From: Pyrobaculum islandicum DSM 4184
GTDB taxonomy: Archaea; Thermoproteota; Thermoprotei; Thermoproteales; Thermoproteaceae
Direction of reading: 5' to 3'
DNA length: 64,000 bases
Assembly: GCF_000015205.1 (NCBI RefSeq)
Contig: NC_008701.1
Coordinates: forward strand, 1,677,436 to 1,741,435
Numbering within the stretch: the first letter of the stretch is position 1; the number at the start of each line of letters is the position of its first letter. The position numbers were made by a program, and so were the translations under genes. Below, one piece after another: positions 33,342 through 42,035 of the stretch. The notes under the pieces are model-generated. The model saw only the letters and a list, made by a program, of their open reading frames with translations, searched no databases and had not been told where the DNA came from.

Positions 33342-34333
33342 TTGCAGAGGTCGTAGAACCAAGGCACATCTACGTTATCTAACCTCCACCTTTGTTTTAC
33401 AAAGCTTTGCTCTGGAGTTGTATATATACCGTGTTTATATGCGTAGTATCCGGTGAGAGCTATCATAGCTCCGTTATCGCCCGCGTATTCATCTGGCACA
33501 ATTTTCACAACGGCGTCGTGTTCCCCACTGGCGGCACTAAGGATTTCTCTCAGTCGTTTACTTCTCGCAACTCCGCCAGCCACCACCACCTCCTTCTTCT
33601 TTGTATAAGCTAGAGCTCTTTCTACGACCTCGGCTAACATATAATATGCTGTTTCTATGAGCGATTTACATACAACCGGTAGGGGCGTCCCGCTTTTTAC
33701 AAGCTGTAGCGCATGGGTGACAAGTCCAGCATACGACAGGTCTTGTCCAATAATCGGCATGGGGAAGGCCACTACAGTGTCGGCAGCCTCAGCGCATTTC
33801 TCTACGGCGGGCACGCCGGGGAAGCCCAGTCCAACCTCTCTTGCAAATACATCTATAGCATTTCCAATAGCTACATCAAGGGTTTCGCCAAAGACTCTAT
33901 AACGTCCGTCTGAGTAGCCTGTAATGACAGTGTGGCCGCCTGAGACAAGGACGACAAGGGGGTCACAGGCGTTTGTAGTATATCTAGCCACCTCTATGTG
34001 TGCCACGCCGTGGTGGACGGGCACCAGAGGGATGCCAAGCTTTATGGCCAGTGCCCTAGCTAAGACAGCCCCGATCCTAAGAGCGGGGCCGAGACCCGGC
34101 CCCGCTGCGTAGGCGACCACATCTACATCAGACAAGGCGAGTCCCAACATATCTAGTAACTGGCGCAATATGGCTGGGGCGTGACGGGCGTGGTGTTCTG
34201 CCGCCTCGCGGGGGTGTATCCCCGCGCCGCTTGGTGGGATATAGGTTTTGCCCAACTGGCTGAGTATCTTTCCGTCTTTTACAATGCCGATGCTAAAGGT
34301 ATGGGCTGTTGATTCAATTCCTAAGACCAGCAC
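33332..34333 (-). CDS. kae1: Kae1/TsaD, tRNA t6A threonylcarbamoyltransferase subunit
   Basis: A 333-residue catalytic subunit of the KEOPS complex, which puts threonylcarbamoyl on A37 of ANN-reading tRNAs. The ASKHA ATPase fold shows LGIESTAHTFSIGIV at the start, the metal site HHGVAHIE near residue 105, LVSGGHTVI near 125, VAGGVARSKRLRE near 250 and DNGAMIALTG near 285. GTG 34331-34333 lies in TAGTG, overlapping the eS31 stop. No Bud32 gene follows, unlike in many archaea. Confidence 0.95.
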   Translation of the reverse strand: MLVLGIESTAHTFSIGIVKDGKILSQLGKTYIPPSGAGIHPREAAEHHARHAPAILRQLLDMLGLALSDVDVVAYAAGPGLGPALRIGAVLARALAIKLGIPLVPVHHGVAHIEVARYTTNACDPLVVLVSGGHTVITGYSDGRYRVFGETLDVAIGNAIDVFAREVGLGFPGVPAVEKCAEAADTVVAFPMPIIGQDLSYAGLVTHALQLVKSGTPLPVVCKSLIETAYYMLAEVVERALAYTKKKEVVVAGGVARSKRLREILSAASGEHDAVVKIVPDEYAGDNGAMIALTGYYAYKHGIYTTPEQSFVKQRWRLDNVDVPWFYDLCNPH

Positions 34334-34536
34334 TACCTCTGGAACTGTGTAAAACCGCACTTACCGCAGTGCCACCTCGGCACCGGCTCTCTGTGGAAGG
34401 CCATGACAGAGCCGCACTTGGGGCAGAATTTGTTTTTAAACCTAAACACTCCCTTTTGTAAATCAAGTTCATACCAAGTGGCGGCGCGGGGGAGCCTCTT
34501 TTTCTCCTCCTTCTGGACAGGGGCTTTCTTAGACAT
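34333..34536 (-). CDS. rps27ae: 30S ribosomal protein eS31 (S27ae)
   Basis: A 67-residue protein: basic N-terminal tail, then the zinc ribbon FCPKCGSVMAFHREPVPRWH with CGKCGFTQ. This is archaeal S27ae without ubiquitin. Two bases separate it from eS24, and its stop overlaps the Kae1 start, so eS24-eS31-kae1 is one operon, an arrangement conserved in archaea. Confidence 0.95.
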   Translation of the reverse strand: MSKKAPVQKEEKKRLPRAATWYELDLQKGVFRFKNKFCPKCGSVMAFHREPVPRWHCGKCGFTQFQR

Positions 34537-34538
34537 AG

Positions 34539-34910
34539 CTACTTCTTCTTTTTCTTCTTCCTCTTCTTCTCCCTGCGTTCACTCCTCCTTTTCTTAATCT
34601 CCTCTATCAATTTCTTGCCCTCTTCGCCTAGATTTCTCGCAATTATATAAAGCGGTTCTATAACCCGGGCCAGTTTTTGATCGTTGTATACGTGCACCTC
34701 TGCGACAGACTTCCCAATTCCATATTCGGTCTTTATCTTTCTCACAAAGACATTTGCCACATCTACGCCTAGTTGTTGCGCCACCCACTCTCTTACACTC
34801 TGTCGAGTAGGCGTTGAGGCCTTTTGGTGCATTGCTTCTACTACGAGCTCCCTCCTATTCAACAATTTGTTTTCTCTTATCGAAACGATATTAAAACTCG
34901 CCGAAGACAC
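34539..34910 (-). CDS. rps24e: 30S ribosomal protein eS24
   Basis: A 123-residue protein with the eS24 pattern: IVSIRENKLLNRRELVVEAM, STPTRQSVREWVAQQLGVD and VFVRKIKTEYGIGKSVAEVH, ending in a long lysine tail. GTG 34910 is used because TTTATTAA lies about 26-30 bases ahead; an in-frame TTG three codons upstream is possible. Confidence 0.93.
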   Translation of the reverse strand: MSSASFNIVSIRENKLLNRRELVVEAMHQKASTPTRQSVREWVAQQLGVDVANVFVRKIKTEYGIGKSVAEVHVYNDQKLARVIEPLYIIARNLGEEGKKLIEEIKKRRSERREKKRKKKKKK

Positions 34911-35363
34911 AGACAGCAAAAGAGGCGTGTTAATAAACTTTACCTCCTAGCTCGGAGTCTGTCCCCCAGGGTCGGAGACAGATGTCTGTGCTTTCTGTAG
35001 CGCCCCTTGTGTTGAACCCTTAGCTTATGGCTATATGTGGAGAAATCTCTGTGGCATATTTAAGGATATAGTTAAAACCAGCCTTAGATAACAGAAGCAA
35101 ATCTCTCGTCCCATATCTTTCTCCTGGTCTCCAGATCTTAAGGACCCGCCCTGGGTATGTCGGGGCGAGAGGACAGCTCATACGGGGGACGGACGCCAGC
35201 CGTTTAGAGCCCCCATCTGCCGCCTTGGGGCTTACCATAAGTTTGACTCATGTATGTGAAAATTTTTACAAAGTTAAAACTAGAAGGTTTTGAAGGAGAG
35301 CAGTAGGGGCGATCTCTTCCTTCTCAACATGCCTATGGCCTACTAGTGTTTACAAAACGCTTT
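34911..35363. other. 453-bp gap, GC hairpins, no clear gene
   Basis: A 72-codon frame on the minus strand (35020-35238) is open but its composition follows several GC palindromes (GCCCC..GGGGGC at 35198-35222, CTGGTCTCCAG at 35127-35137), so a structured RNA is as likely as a protein. I could match it neither to RNase P RNA nor to SRP RNA. The remainder holds promoter-like A/T tracts. Confidence 0.35.
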
Positions 35364-35804
35364 TTATCTCCTACGCCTCTCTGTTCTCATACCTTTTCTC
35401 TGGAGGTAGTCCACCACGCCTACTACTAACGTGGCGGCTATTATGGCCACCGCCTTGTCAAATTGAAACTCCTTATTTACAGGCGCTAGATATACAAAAA
35501 GCTCTCTTGCAAGCGCCACAAGAGCTACATCTACTATCTTGTATACAATTATACGTCTCTGCTCTATATACGTAATAAATGTATCAATCAATTCTACAAA
35601 TACTATGACGAGAAATAGGTCAGATAACGCATTGTAAATAGCCTGCGCTATTTTGTCAGTTTGTTCAACAGTAGCGGTTTTTATAAGCTCGTAGACTCTA
35701 TAGAAAGTCATATATAGCGACATTAGAAGTAGCAACGCGGTTACAAATAGCACTATGACGTAGACCGCGTACTCCCCATTGCGGAGGCTTTTTACAAAAT
35801 CCAC
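35364..35804 (-). CDS. PsiE-family membrane protein
   Basis: A 146-residue protein with four membrane segments. The core NALSDLFLVIVFVELIDTFI, followed by DVALVALARELFVY, matches the PsiE family (phosphate-starvation-inducible E), whose function is unknown. The C-terminus is strongly basic (RKGMRTERRRR). ATG 35804 with an A/T-rich stretch upstream. Confidence 0.75.
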   Translation of the reverse strand: MDFVKSLRNGEYAVYVIVLFVTALLLLMSLYMTFYRVYELIKTATVEQTDKIAQAIYNALSDLFLVIVFVELIDTFITYIEQRRIIVYKIVDVALVALARELFVYLAPVNKEFQFDKAVAIIAATLVVGVVDYLQRKGMRTERRRR

Positions 35805-36085
35805 GCATTTTTTAAAACGATGATTTATATCTTCTATCGTCCCCTACCTCTCTTGGCCCCTCCCTGGGGACCTGACCGACGCCGTGAAGAGGGTAAAACA
35901 AACCATTTTTAACCCACCTGACCCTCTTCTAAGGGTTGTTGCAGGAAGCGCCATCACAATCTCACGTTCCCCACGTTGACCAACGCCTCACCCGCCTCAC
36001 GGCGCCGCCGTAAGGCAAGTGTGTGAGGGAGTAGAAAGAAAGTATGTATAACTAAATTTTTCTCTCCATCCGCGGTATTTAAGCT

Positions 36086-37537
36086 GTGAGACGCGTCGCG
36101 TATAGGAAAAACGCGGTCAAGGTCGCCCTCCTCTACCCCTCCGCCTACGCGGTGGCCATGTCTTCCGTGGTTTTCCACATGCTTTACTTCAAGCTCCAGG
36201 ACGAGGGGTTCTACGTCGAGCGGTTCACGGCGGATCGGGGGCCCCATGGGATTGAAGACGGCACACCTCTTGCCCATTTCGACTACATTGTGGCTGCAAT
36301 ACATTACGAACTCGACTATGTAAATCTGGTCAAGATGCTTATAGAAGCAAAGATACCTCCCAGGGCTAGAGAGAGGGAGAGGCCTAAGTTGGTGATCGGG
36401 GGGCCTCCCGTCACGGCGAATCCAGAGCCCCTCGCCGAGTTTGTAGACGCTGTGGCTATAGGCGAGTTAGAGCCGTTGTGGAAACCGCTTGTACAATACT
36501 TGTCGACTGGAGAAGAGACGGAGGAGCTGTACTACCCTGCATACGGCCCGCGGCCTATTAAAATTGCATACGCGACTGACGCCGTCTCTGACTATAGACG
36601 TATACCCGAGCCAGAGGCGGCCTTTAGTCTCTCTGTAGAGTTGGCAAGAGGCTGTCCCTACGCTTGCCTCTTCTGTATGGAGAGCTATATCTCAAAGCCC
36701 TACCGGCCTAGAGATTGGCGTGTTGTTTTGCAAGAGACTGAAGAGCTGTATAAAAAATATGGAATTAGGCCTTCTATTGTTGCTCTAACAGCAAACGCAC
36801 ACCCACACTTTAAAACTATGCTTAGAGAGGCCGTTAACAAGGGCGTGCCTATTTCTCTCCCATCGCTAAGAGCCGAGTTGCTTGATGATGAAATGTTGGA
36901 GCTTATAGCGGCAGGGGGGCAAAAGACTTTAACTATCGCCCCCGAGTCTAGCGAGAGACTGAGAAAAGCCTTGGGGAAAGACATCTCAAATAAAGACATC
37001 TTGAGAGTAGTTGATAAAGCGGCTGAACTAGGCCTGAAGATAAAGATGTACCTAATGGCCGGCCTCCCCTGTGAAGAGGAGGGGGATATAGAAGAGCTTA
37101 TAAATTTAATTAAGGAAGTAGGCAGGATGGGAGTTCGTCTATCTCTTAGCGTAAACCCCTTTATCCCTAAGCCTCAGACGCCGTTTCAATACAGCGCTAT
37201 GGAAAATATTAAACGTCTAAGAGACAAGATTAAACGTCTACAGAGGGCCTCCCGTGGCGAATTTACATATTATGAGCCTACGCTCGGCGCTATACAAGCA
37301 GGTATAGCGCTAGGCGGCAGAGAAATTGCAAAATATATAGAAGAGGCCGCCATGGCGGCGTCGCCACAAGGCTACCTAAGGCGGCTGTTAAAAAGAGGCG
37401 TGTTTAACTACGTCTTTAGCCCAAGAGACGACCCCCTCCCTTGGGGTCACATAGAGGGCTTCTACTCTCACAGTGAGTTAAAGAGACGTTATCTAGAGTA
37501 CTTAGAGACGGCTTGCGGCAAGAGTCAGCCAGATTAA
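36086..37537 (+). CDS. radical-SAM protein with B12-type N-terminal domain
   Basis: A 483-residue protein: an N-terminal Rossmann-like domain (VKVALLYPSAYAVAMSS; KLVIGGPPVTANPEPLAEFV), then a radical-SAM barrel with the CxxxCxxC motif ARGCPYACLFCMES near residue 190 and a C-terminal region with FIPKPQTPFQ, typical of the MiaB-like B12-radical-SAM subgroup. Target unknown. GTG 36086 is chosen by TATA spacing (GTATTTAAG). The first 200 bases are clearly GC-richer than the rest of the gene. Confidence 0.82.
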   Translation: MRRVAYRKNAVKVALLYPSAYAVAMSSVVFHMLYFKLQDEGFYVERFTADRGPHGIEDGTPLAHFDYIVAAIHYELDYVNLVKMLIEAKIPPRARERERPKLVIGGPPVTANPEPLAEFVDAVAIGELEPLWKPLVQYLSTGEETEELYYPAYGPRPIKIAYATDAVSDYRRIPEPEAAFSLSVELARGCPYACLFCMESYISKPYRPRDWRVVLQETEELYKKYGIRPSIVALTANAHPHFKTMLREAVNKGVPISLPSLRAELLDDEMLELIAAGGQKTLTIAPESSERLRKALGKDISNKDILRVVDKAAELGLKIKMYLMAGLPCEEEGDIEELINLIKEVGRMGVRLSLSVNPFIPKPQTPFQYSAMENIKRLRDKIKRLQRASRGEFTYYEPTLGAIQAGIALGGREIAKYIEEAAMAASPQGYLRRLLKRGVFNYVFSPRDDPLPWGHIEGFYSHSELKRRYLEYLETACGKSQPD

Positions 37538-38008
37538 GTTGTTGAAGGCGTGTAGCGCAACAGAAGCCACATATCCCCCGCCGCGGTACATAAGGGCGAG
37601 GGCGAGCCCGTAGAGAGAGGCTAGAAGGGGGTTGGCTGGATGCAACGCCCCGAAGACCACGACGGCAAAAATCCAAGAGGCGGGAGGCGGGAGGAGGGCG
37701 AAGGGCGCGGCTCTAAAAACGAGCTCCTCGGCCAGCGGCGTTAAAACTACAACATCCCACCACGCCGGGATATAAGAGGGGGGGCCCATGGCGAGATAGT
37801 CTAGGACAAACGCCGTGGTGAAAACCGCGAGAGACAGGGCTATGTAAGTTGGTGAAAACTTTGTCCACGCAATACGTTTTTTAAAAAGCGGTATAGTAGT
37901 TATCACGGCAACCTCTCCCAGAGGCTTTGGAAAAAACGCCAACGCGACCAATAACACAAGCAGCATACTTACGTCAACGATATCAACTGTCACATTCTTA
38001 TATCTCAT
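37502..38008 (-). CDS. CPBP-family intramembrane metalloprotease
   Basis: A 168-residue membrane protein with five or so hydrophobic segments and the CPBP motifs: LTPLAEELVFRAAPFALL (EExxxR), a His in AVVVFGALHPAN (FxxxH-like) and a last His in SVALHAFNNLIW. Members cleave or bind membrane proteins. ATG 38008 is used; the frame is open upstream over the divergent CorA-like start. The end overlaps the radical-SAM gene by 36 bases. Confidence 0.8.
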   Translation of the reverse strand: MRYKNVTVDIVDVSMLLVLLVALAFFPKPLGEVAVITTIPLFKKRIAWTKFSPTYIALSLAVFTTAFVLDYLAMGPPSYIPAWWDVVVLTPLAEELVFRAAPFALLPPPASWIFAVVVFGALHPANPLLASLYGLALALMYRGGGYVASVALHAFNNLIWLTLAASRL

Positions 38009-38024
38009 AGAGTTTAAACAAATC

Positions 38025-38666
38025 ATGGTGTATATATTTGACGAAGGTGGAATCACAATAGTTCAACTTCCTCTAGTTAAAATAGAAGAGGGCGAGGTTA
38101 AAGAAGAGGGGGTAGAGCTCGCAGTTGACCAAGCTGGTAAAGTTATCAAAGGCCCCTACCGCACTGTACAAGAGGCTTTTCAAAAGGCGTTAGACAGTTT
38201 ATCAACTGCTCTGCAATATACCGAGGGTTTTCTAGACCAGCTTGAGTATAGACTAGAGATGGAAGAGGCCGTACGTCCCAGCGACGTTTATACAGCATCT
38301 TATCTAGCACATCACCTCTATTACACGGCATCTCAACTCCATTACCTAGGCAGGGAGTTGCTTAGAAGAGGTTTTATTAGCCATAGATTACAGAATTACT
38401 CAAGAGCGTTGTATAGAAAAGCTCTTATCATTAGGAGATATGCTAGAGATATACGTCTCCTCTATGCTACTACAGTACAGCTGTCTCTAGACGCGTCGAT
38501 GAAAAAACTAACTTGGCTAGGCACAGTCGCCATGCCTGCGCTGATAATATCCAGCATTTACGGCATGAATCTCCACTGGCTTCCGCTTGCCGATAACCCG
38601 CCTGTAGTTTTTGCAATTCTTGCCACCGCAACTCTAGCCTTTGCCTATATTCTAAATAAAATTTAA
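38025..38666 (+). CDS. CorA-like divalent cation channel, short form
   Basis: A 213-residue protein. Residues 60-160 form long helices (FQKALDSLSTALQYTEGFLD; LYRKALIIRRYARDIRLLYA), followed by the CorA signature IYGMNL between two C-terminal membrane helices. The large N-terminal cytosolic domain of standard CorA (about 320 residues) is reduced to about 50 residues. Whether it carries Mg, Co or Zn is unknown. ATG 38025. Confidence 0.75.
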   Translation: MVYIFDEGGITIVQLPLVKIEEGEVKEEGVELAVDQAGKVIKGPYRTVQEAFQKALDSLSTALQYTEGFLDQLEYRLEMEEAVRPSDVYTASYLAHHLYYTASQLHYLGRELLRRGFISHRLQNYSRALYRKALIIRRYARDIRLLYATTVQLSLDASMKKLTWLGTVAMPALIISSIYGMNLHWLPLADNPPVVFAILATATLAFAYILNKI

Positions 38667-38689
38667 AAGATGGCAATGGGTTGTTAATC

Positions 38690-39559
38690 ATGTTAATCCT
38701 GCCAAATATAGACTTTCTTATAGACGCCGTAGAGGCTGTCGAGACTATAAGAAGGGCCTATTTCTCAGATGCTAAGTTCTTGCCGAGACAGGCTATAACA
38801 GTCGGCGAGACTTGGTTTGCTCCAATGGTCGGGTATATCGCCGGCCAGGGAATTACGGTTAAACTAGTGGGGATATATCCCAAGGCCAAGCCCGCAGTTA
38901 AGGCAGTTGTCCTCGTCTTTGATGTAGAGACAGGAGCCCCCCAGGCGTTGATAAATGGGACACAACTAACCGCCTGGCGTACAGCGGCGGCTAGTGGAGT
39001 CGCGGCGCAAGTACTAGGCGTAAAGCCGGCTGAGGTGGGGATAATTGGAGCTGGCGTCCAAGGGGAGTACCACCTCAGGGTATTTAAAGCGTTATTCCCC
39101 CAAGCGCAGTTTAAGATATATGACATATATGAAGACAAAGCTAGAGAAGTGGCGCAACGATGGGGTGCGAAACTAACCTCTCTAACTGATGTATTAAAAA
39201 GCGACTTGATAATAGCCGCAACAACTTCTAGAACTCCAGTGGTATTTGGCAGAGAGCTTAAAGAAGGCGCTACAGTAATATCAATAGGCGCTCCGCGACC
39301 TGTTAGAGAACTTGACGACGAAGTTAAGAGAAGGGCCGGCTGTTTCTTAGTAGATAATCCGCATGCCGCCGAGGAGACAGACGATATAGGTGGGAGTTGG
39401 GTTTACATCGGCGATTTTCTAAAAGGAAGGGAGTGTAAATTTGGAGAAATAAAGGTCTATAAGTCTGTTGGGAACCCCCTATTTGATGCCGCAATGGCCA
39501 GTTACGTATTAGAAAAGGCGAGAAAAATAGGGGCGGGAGCTGAGGTGCGGTGGGATTAA
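38690..39559 (+). CDS. ornithine cyclodeaminase / mu-crystallin family protein
   Basis: A 289-residue NAD(P)-binding protein. The family features are LINGTQLTAWRTAAASGVAA near residue 87, the Rossmann motif VGIIGAGVQGEYHLRVF near 118, and TVISIGAPRPVRELDDEV. Members include ornithine cyclodeaminase, archaeal alanine dehydrogenase and imine reductases; the exact substrate is not predictable. ATG 38690 (a TTG nine bases upstream is possible). Its end overlaps the XPB gene by 10 bases. Confidence 0.82.
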   Translation: MLILPNIDFLIDAVEAVETIRRAYFSDAKFLPRQAITVGETWFAPMVGYIAGQGITVKLVGIYPKAKPAVKAVVLVFDVETGAPQALINGTQLTAWRTAAASGVAAQVLGVKPAEVGIIGAGVQGEYHLRVFKALFPQAQFKIYDIYEDKAREVAQRWGAKLTSLTDVLKSDLIIAATTSRTPVVFGRELKEGATVISIGAPRPVRELDDEVKRRAGCFLVDNPHAAEETDDIGGSWVYIGDFLKGRECKFGEIKVYKSVGNPLFDAAMASYVLEKARKIGAGAEVRWD

Positions 39560-40905
39560 CGCTGGTTTGGGACAGGGGGACAATACTTCTAGAGGGCGAC
39601 GTACCGAGGGAGCTCAAGAGCCTCCCCTTTATAAAATTCGACAGTAGAGTTAATAAATATAGATCTCTCGCCATATACTACCCAAGGATTCTGGCTGTTG
39701 CAAAGGCGGTGGGCATAGAGATTGAAGACAGAGTCTGGGCTCCACAGTGTAAAGAAGTTAGGCCTGCCACAGAGGTCAAGCTGAGGAGTTACCAGAGGGA
39801 GGCCCTTGAGGCTTGGATGAAGACCAAGCGTGGCGTCGTGGTCATGCCCACCGGCGCCGGCAAAACACACGTGGCGATAGCCGCCATTGCTAAAATAGGC
39901 GAGCCAGCCCTCGTGGTCGTTCCCACAGTGGAACTGGTGCAACAGTGGAGGACCCGCTTATCCCACTACTTCCCGGGGAGGGTGGGGGTGTGGTACGGCG
40001 AAGAGAAGAGGGAGAGCTGCGTCACGGTGATCACTTACGACTCAGCCTACGCGGCGGTGGAGACCCTAGGCAACAAGTTTAGACTTCTCGTATTTGACGA
40101 GGTGCACCACCTCCCCTCCCAGTCCTACCGGCAGATAGCGGAGCTGAGCCCAGCCCCATACCGCATGGGGCTGACGGCGACGCCAGAGCGGTCAGACGGG
40201 CTACACGTAGATTTGGACTGGCTAGTGGGCCCCGTGGTGTATAGGCTATCCGCTGCCGAGGTGAGGGGCTTGTGGACGGCGGACTACGAGGTAGAAGTTA
40301 TAAGAGTGCAGCTGAGGGAGGAGGAGAGAGCGCTATACAAGGAGCTGGAGAGACAGTACCTCGCCTACCTCAGGAAGAGGGGGTTGAGGTTCAGATCGCC
40401 GTCGGACTTCCAAAAGCTCGTTGTTCTAGCCGGCCGCGACCCCGAGGCGAGGAAGGCCCTCGCCGCTTGGCATGGCATGAGACGGCTAATCTTTGAGACA
40501 GAGGCCAAGGTAGACGCTGTGGGGGACATACTGGCGAGACACAGAGACTCTAAGATAATCATATTCACTGAATACACCTCCCTGGCCAGGGCCGTGTCAG
40601 AGCGCTACCTCATACCTCTGGTGACGCATGACACCTCTCCCTACGAGAGGGAGCTGGTGATGTCTGCCTTTAGGAGGGGGGAGTTCAAGGCCATAGTCAC
40701 GGGGAAGGTGCTAGACGAGGGAGTTGACGTGCCCGACGTAGACGTGGTCGTAATTCTGGGCGGAACCTCCAGTACAAGACAATTCATACAGAGGATGGGC
40801 CGCGCCCTTAGGCTAAAGCCCCACAAGGCCAAGATATACGAGGTGGTGACCTCCAGCACTAGGGAGGTCGGGGCGGCGAGGAGAAGAAAGAAGGGCTTAA
40901 CGTGA
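39550..40905 (+). CDS. xpb: XPB-type DNA helicase
   Basis: A 451-residue superfamily-2 helicase. Walker A MPTGAGKTHVAI near residue 99, DEVH box LLVFDEVHHLPSQSYRQI near 182, motif III GLTATPERSDG, and motif VI IQRMGRALRLKPHKAK near 415 are in order; the N-terminal damage-recognition-like part is about 80 residues. Archaeal XPB works with the nuclease Bax1 in DNA repair and opens DNA. GTG 39550. The gene is GC-rich and overlaps bax1 by four bases. Confidence 0.93.
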   Translation: MGLTLVWDRGTILLEGDVPRELKSLPFIKFDSRVNKYRSLAIYYPRILAVAKAVGIEIEDRVWAPQCKEVRPATEVKLRSYQREALEAWMKTKRGVVVMPTGAGKTHVAIAAIAKIGEPALVVVPTVELVQQWRTRLSHYFPGRVGVWYGEEKRESCVTVITYDSAYAAVETLGNKFRLLVFDEVHHLPSQSYRQIAELSPAPYRMGLTATPERSDGLHVDLDWLVGPVVYRLSAAEVRGLWTADYEVEVIRVQLREEERALYKELERQYLAYLRKRGLRFRSPSDFQKLVVLAGRDPEARKALAAWHGMRRLIFETEAKVDAVGDILARHRDSKIIIFTEYTSLARAVSERYLIPLVTHDTSPYERELVMSAFRRGEFKAIVTGKVLDEGVDVPDVDVVVILGGTSSTRQFIQRMGRALRLKPHKAKIYEVVTSSTREVGAARRRKKGLT

Positions 40906-42035
40906 TCCCCCTGGAGTACCTAAGAATTACGAAGAAGAGAGGCGAGGTAAAGCCGCTATACCTTATCGACGAGTCTCCAGCCGCTGCGGTGCTTGAGGCT
41001 GTAAGAAAGTCGGCGACTATAGGCGAGTTTAGGAAGAAAGTTGAGGCATTAGGTTGGGATAAGAGATTGACAGGAGGCTTGGCCCATCTTGTAGAACAGT
41101 TGGCCAAGGTGGAGGAGGTAGACACCCGCTTAGTGGCCAAGGTGAGGCTGGAGGTGTTCAAGGCCTCCGCCGCCGCGGGCTACGCCCTAACGCCCGAGGA
41201 CCGGGAGAGGGTGTTCCAGGCGGCGGCCACCAAGCTGAGAATGGACGTGGCCGAGGTGAAGCGGCTCTTCTCCAAGGCCTACGAGGAAAACAGGGCCATC
41301 CTCCAGCCGCCCGACCTAACCCCCGGGGACCTCCTCCGCCTCTACAATCTCTCCCTTATCCAGACCCTCCTCTTCAAATCGCTATGGGTGAAGGCGAAGT
41401 TGCCCAATGACCCCCCGCTTGTGAAAACCCTCGTGAGAGCTGTAAAGGGTCTGAGACTGATGTATACGGCGGAGGAAGCCGGAGACCAGCTGGCGTTTCA
41501 CTTCGACGGGCCCGCCTCTGCACTGAGGCAGACAGAGCGCTATGGCACGAGACTCGCTAAGCTCGTGCCCTACATAGTGGCAGCGTCCAACTGGAGTCTG
41601 GAGGCTGAGGTGAAGCTGGGCGACCGTACCTACCACTTCAGAGAGAGTTCGCAAACAGCGCCACCACTGGCTAGTAGACCGCCGGCTGCCGACGAGTTCG
41701 ACAGCTACGTGGAGCAGGAGTTCTACCGCCAAGTGTCCAGGGTATGTCCAGTGGAGAGGGAGCCGGAGGTACTGGTGGTGGAGGGCAGGGTCTACATACC
41801 GGATTTTAAAATCGGCGACTTATATATAGAGGTTGTGGGGTTCTGGACGCCTGACTACCTGAGGCGGAAGTACGAAAAGGTTGTAAAAGTCGGCAAGCCC
41901 CTCCTGGTTCTGGTAGACGAGGAGCTCGCCATGTCCACCTGGAAGCAGCTCCTTCCCAACGTCGTGCTCTACAAGGGGAGGCCGCGGCTAGAAGACGTGT
42001 ACAAGTACATAAAGCCATACTGCAGGCGTCAGTAG
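40902..42035 (+). CDS. bax1: Bax1 nuclease (DUF790), XPB partner
   Basis: A 377-residue protein of the DUF790 family. The N-terminal part is helical; the C-terminal 150 residues hold the restriction-like nuclease core with the Asp of YIPDFKIGDLYIEVVGFW and the Glu eight residues on, near residue 300. Bax1 binds XPB and cuts DNA at junctions in archaea (established for the family). The GTG start overlaps the xpb stop (GTGA). The first 200 bases are less GC-rich than the rest. Confidence 0.92.
   Translation: MIPLEYLRITKKRGEVKPLYLIDESPAAAVLEAVRKSATIGEFRKKVEALGWDKRLTGGLAHLVEQLAKVEEVDTRLVAKVRLEVFKASAAAGYALTPEDRERVFQAAATKLRMDVAEVKRLFSKAYEENRAILQPPDLTPGDLLRLYNLSLIQTLLFKSLWVKAKLPNDPPLVKTLVRAVKGLRLMYTAEEAGDQLAFHFDGPASALRQTERYGTRLAKLVPYIVAASNWSLEAEVKLGDRTYHFRESSQTAPPLASRPPAADEFDSYVEQEFYRQVSRVCPVEREPEVLVVEGRVYIPDFKIGDLYIEVVGFWTPDYLRRKYEKVVKVGKPLLVLVDEELAMSTWKQLLPNVVLYKGRPRLEDVYKYIKPYCRRQ

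Noticed and set aside
35840-35895. GGCCCCTCCCTGGGGACC as a third copy of the shared 3'-UTR element
   Set aside because: It lacks the GTGACGC part and is not placed behind a stop codon.
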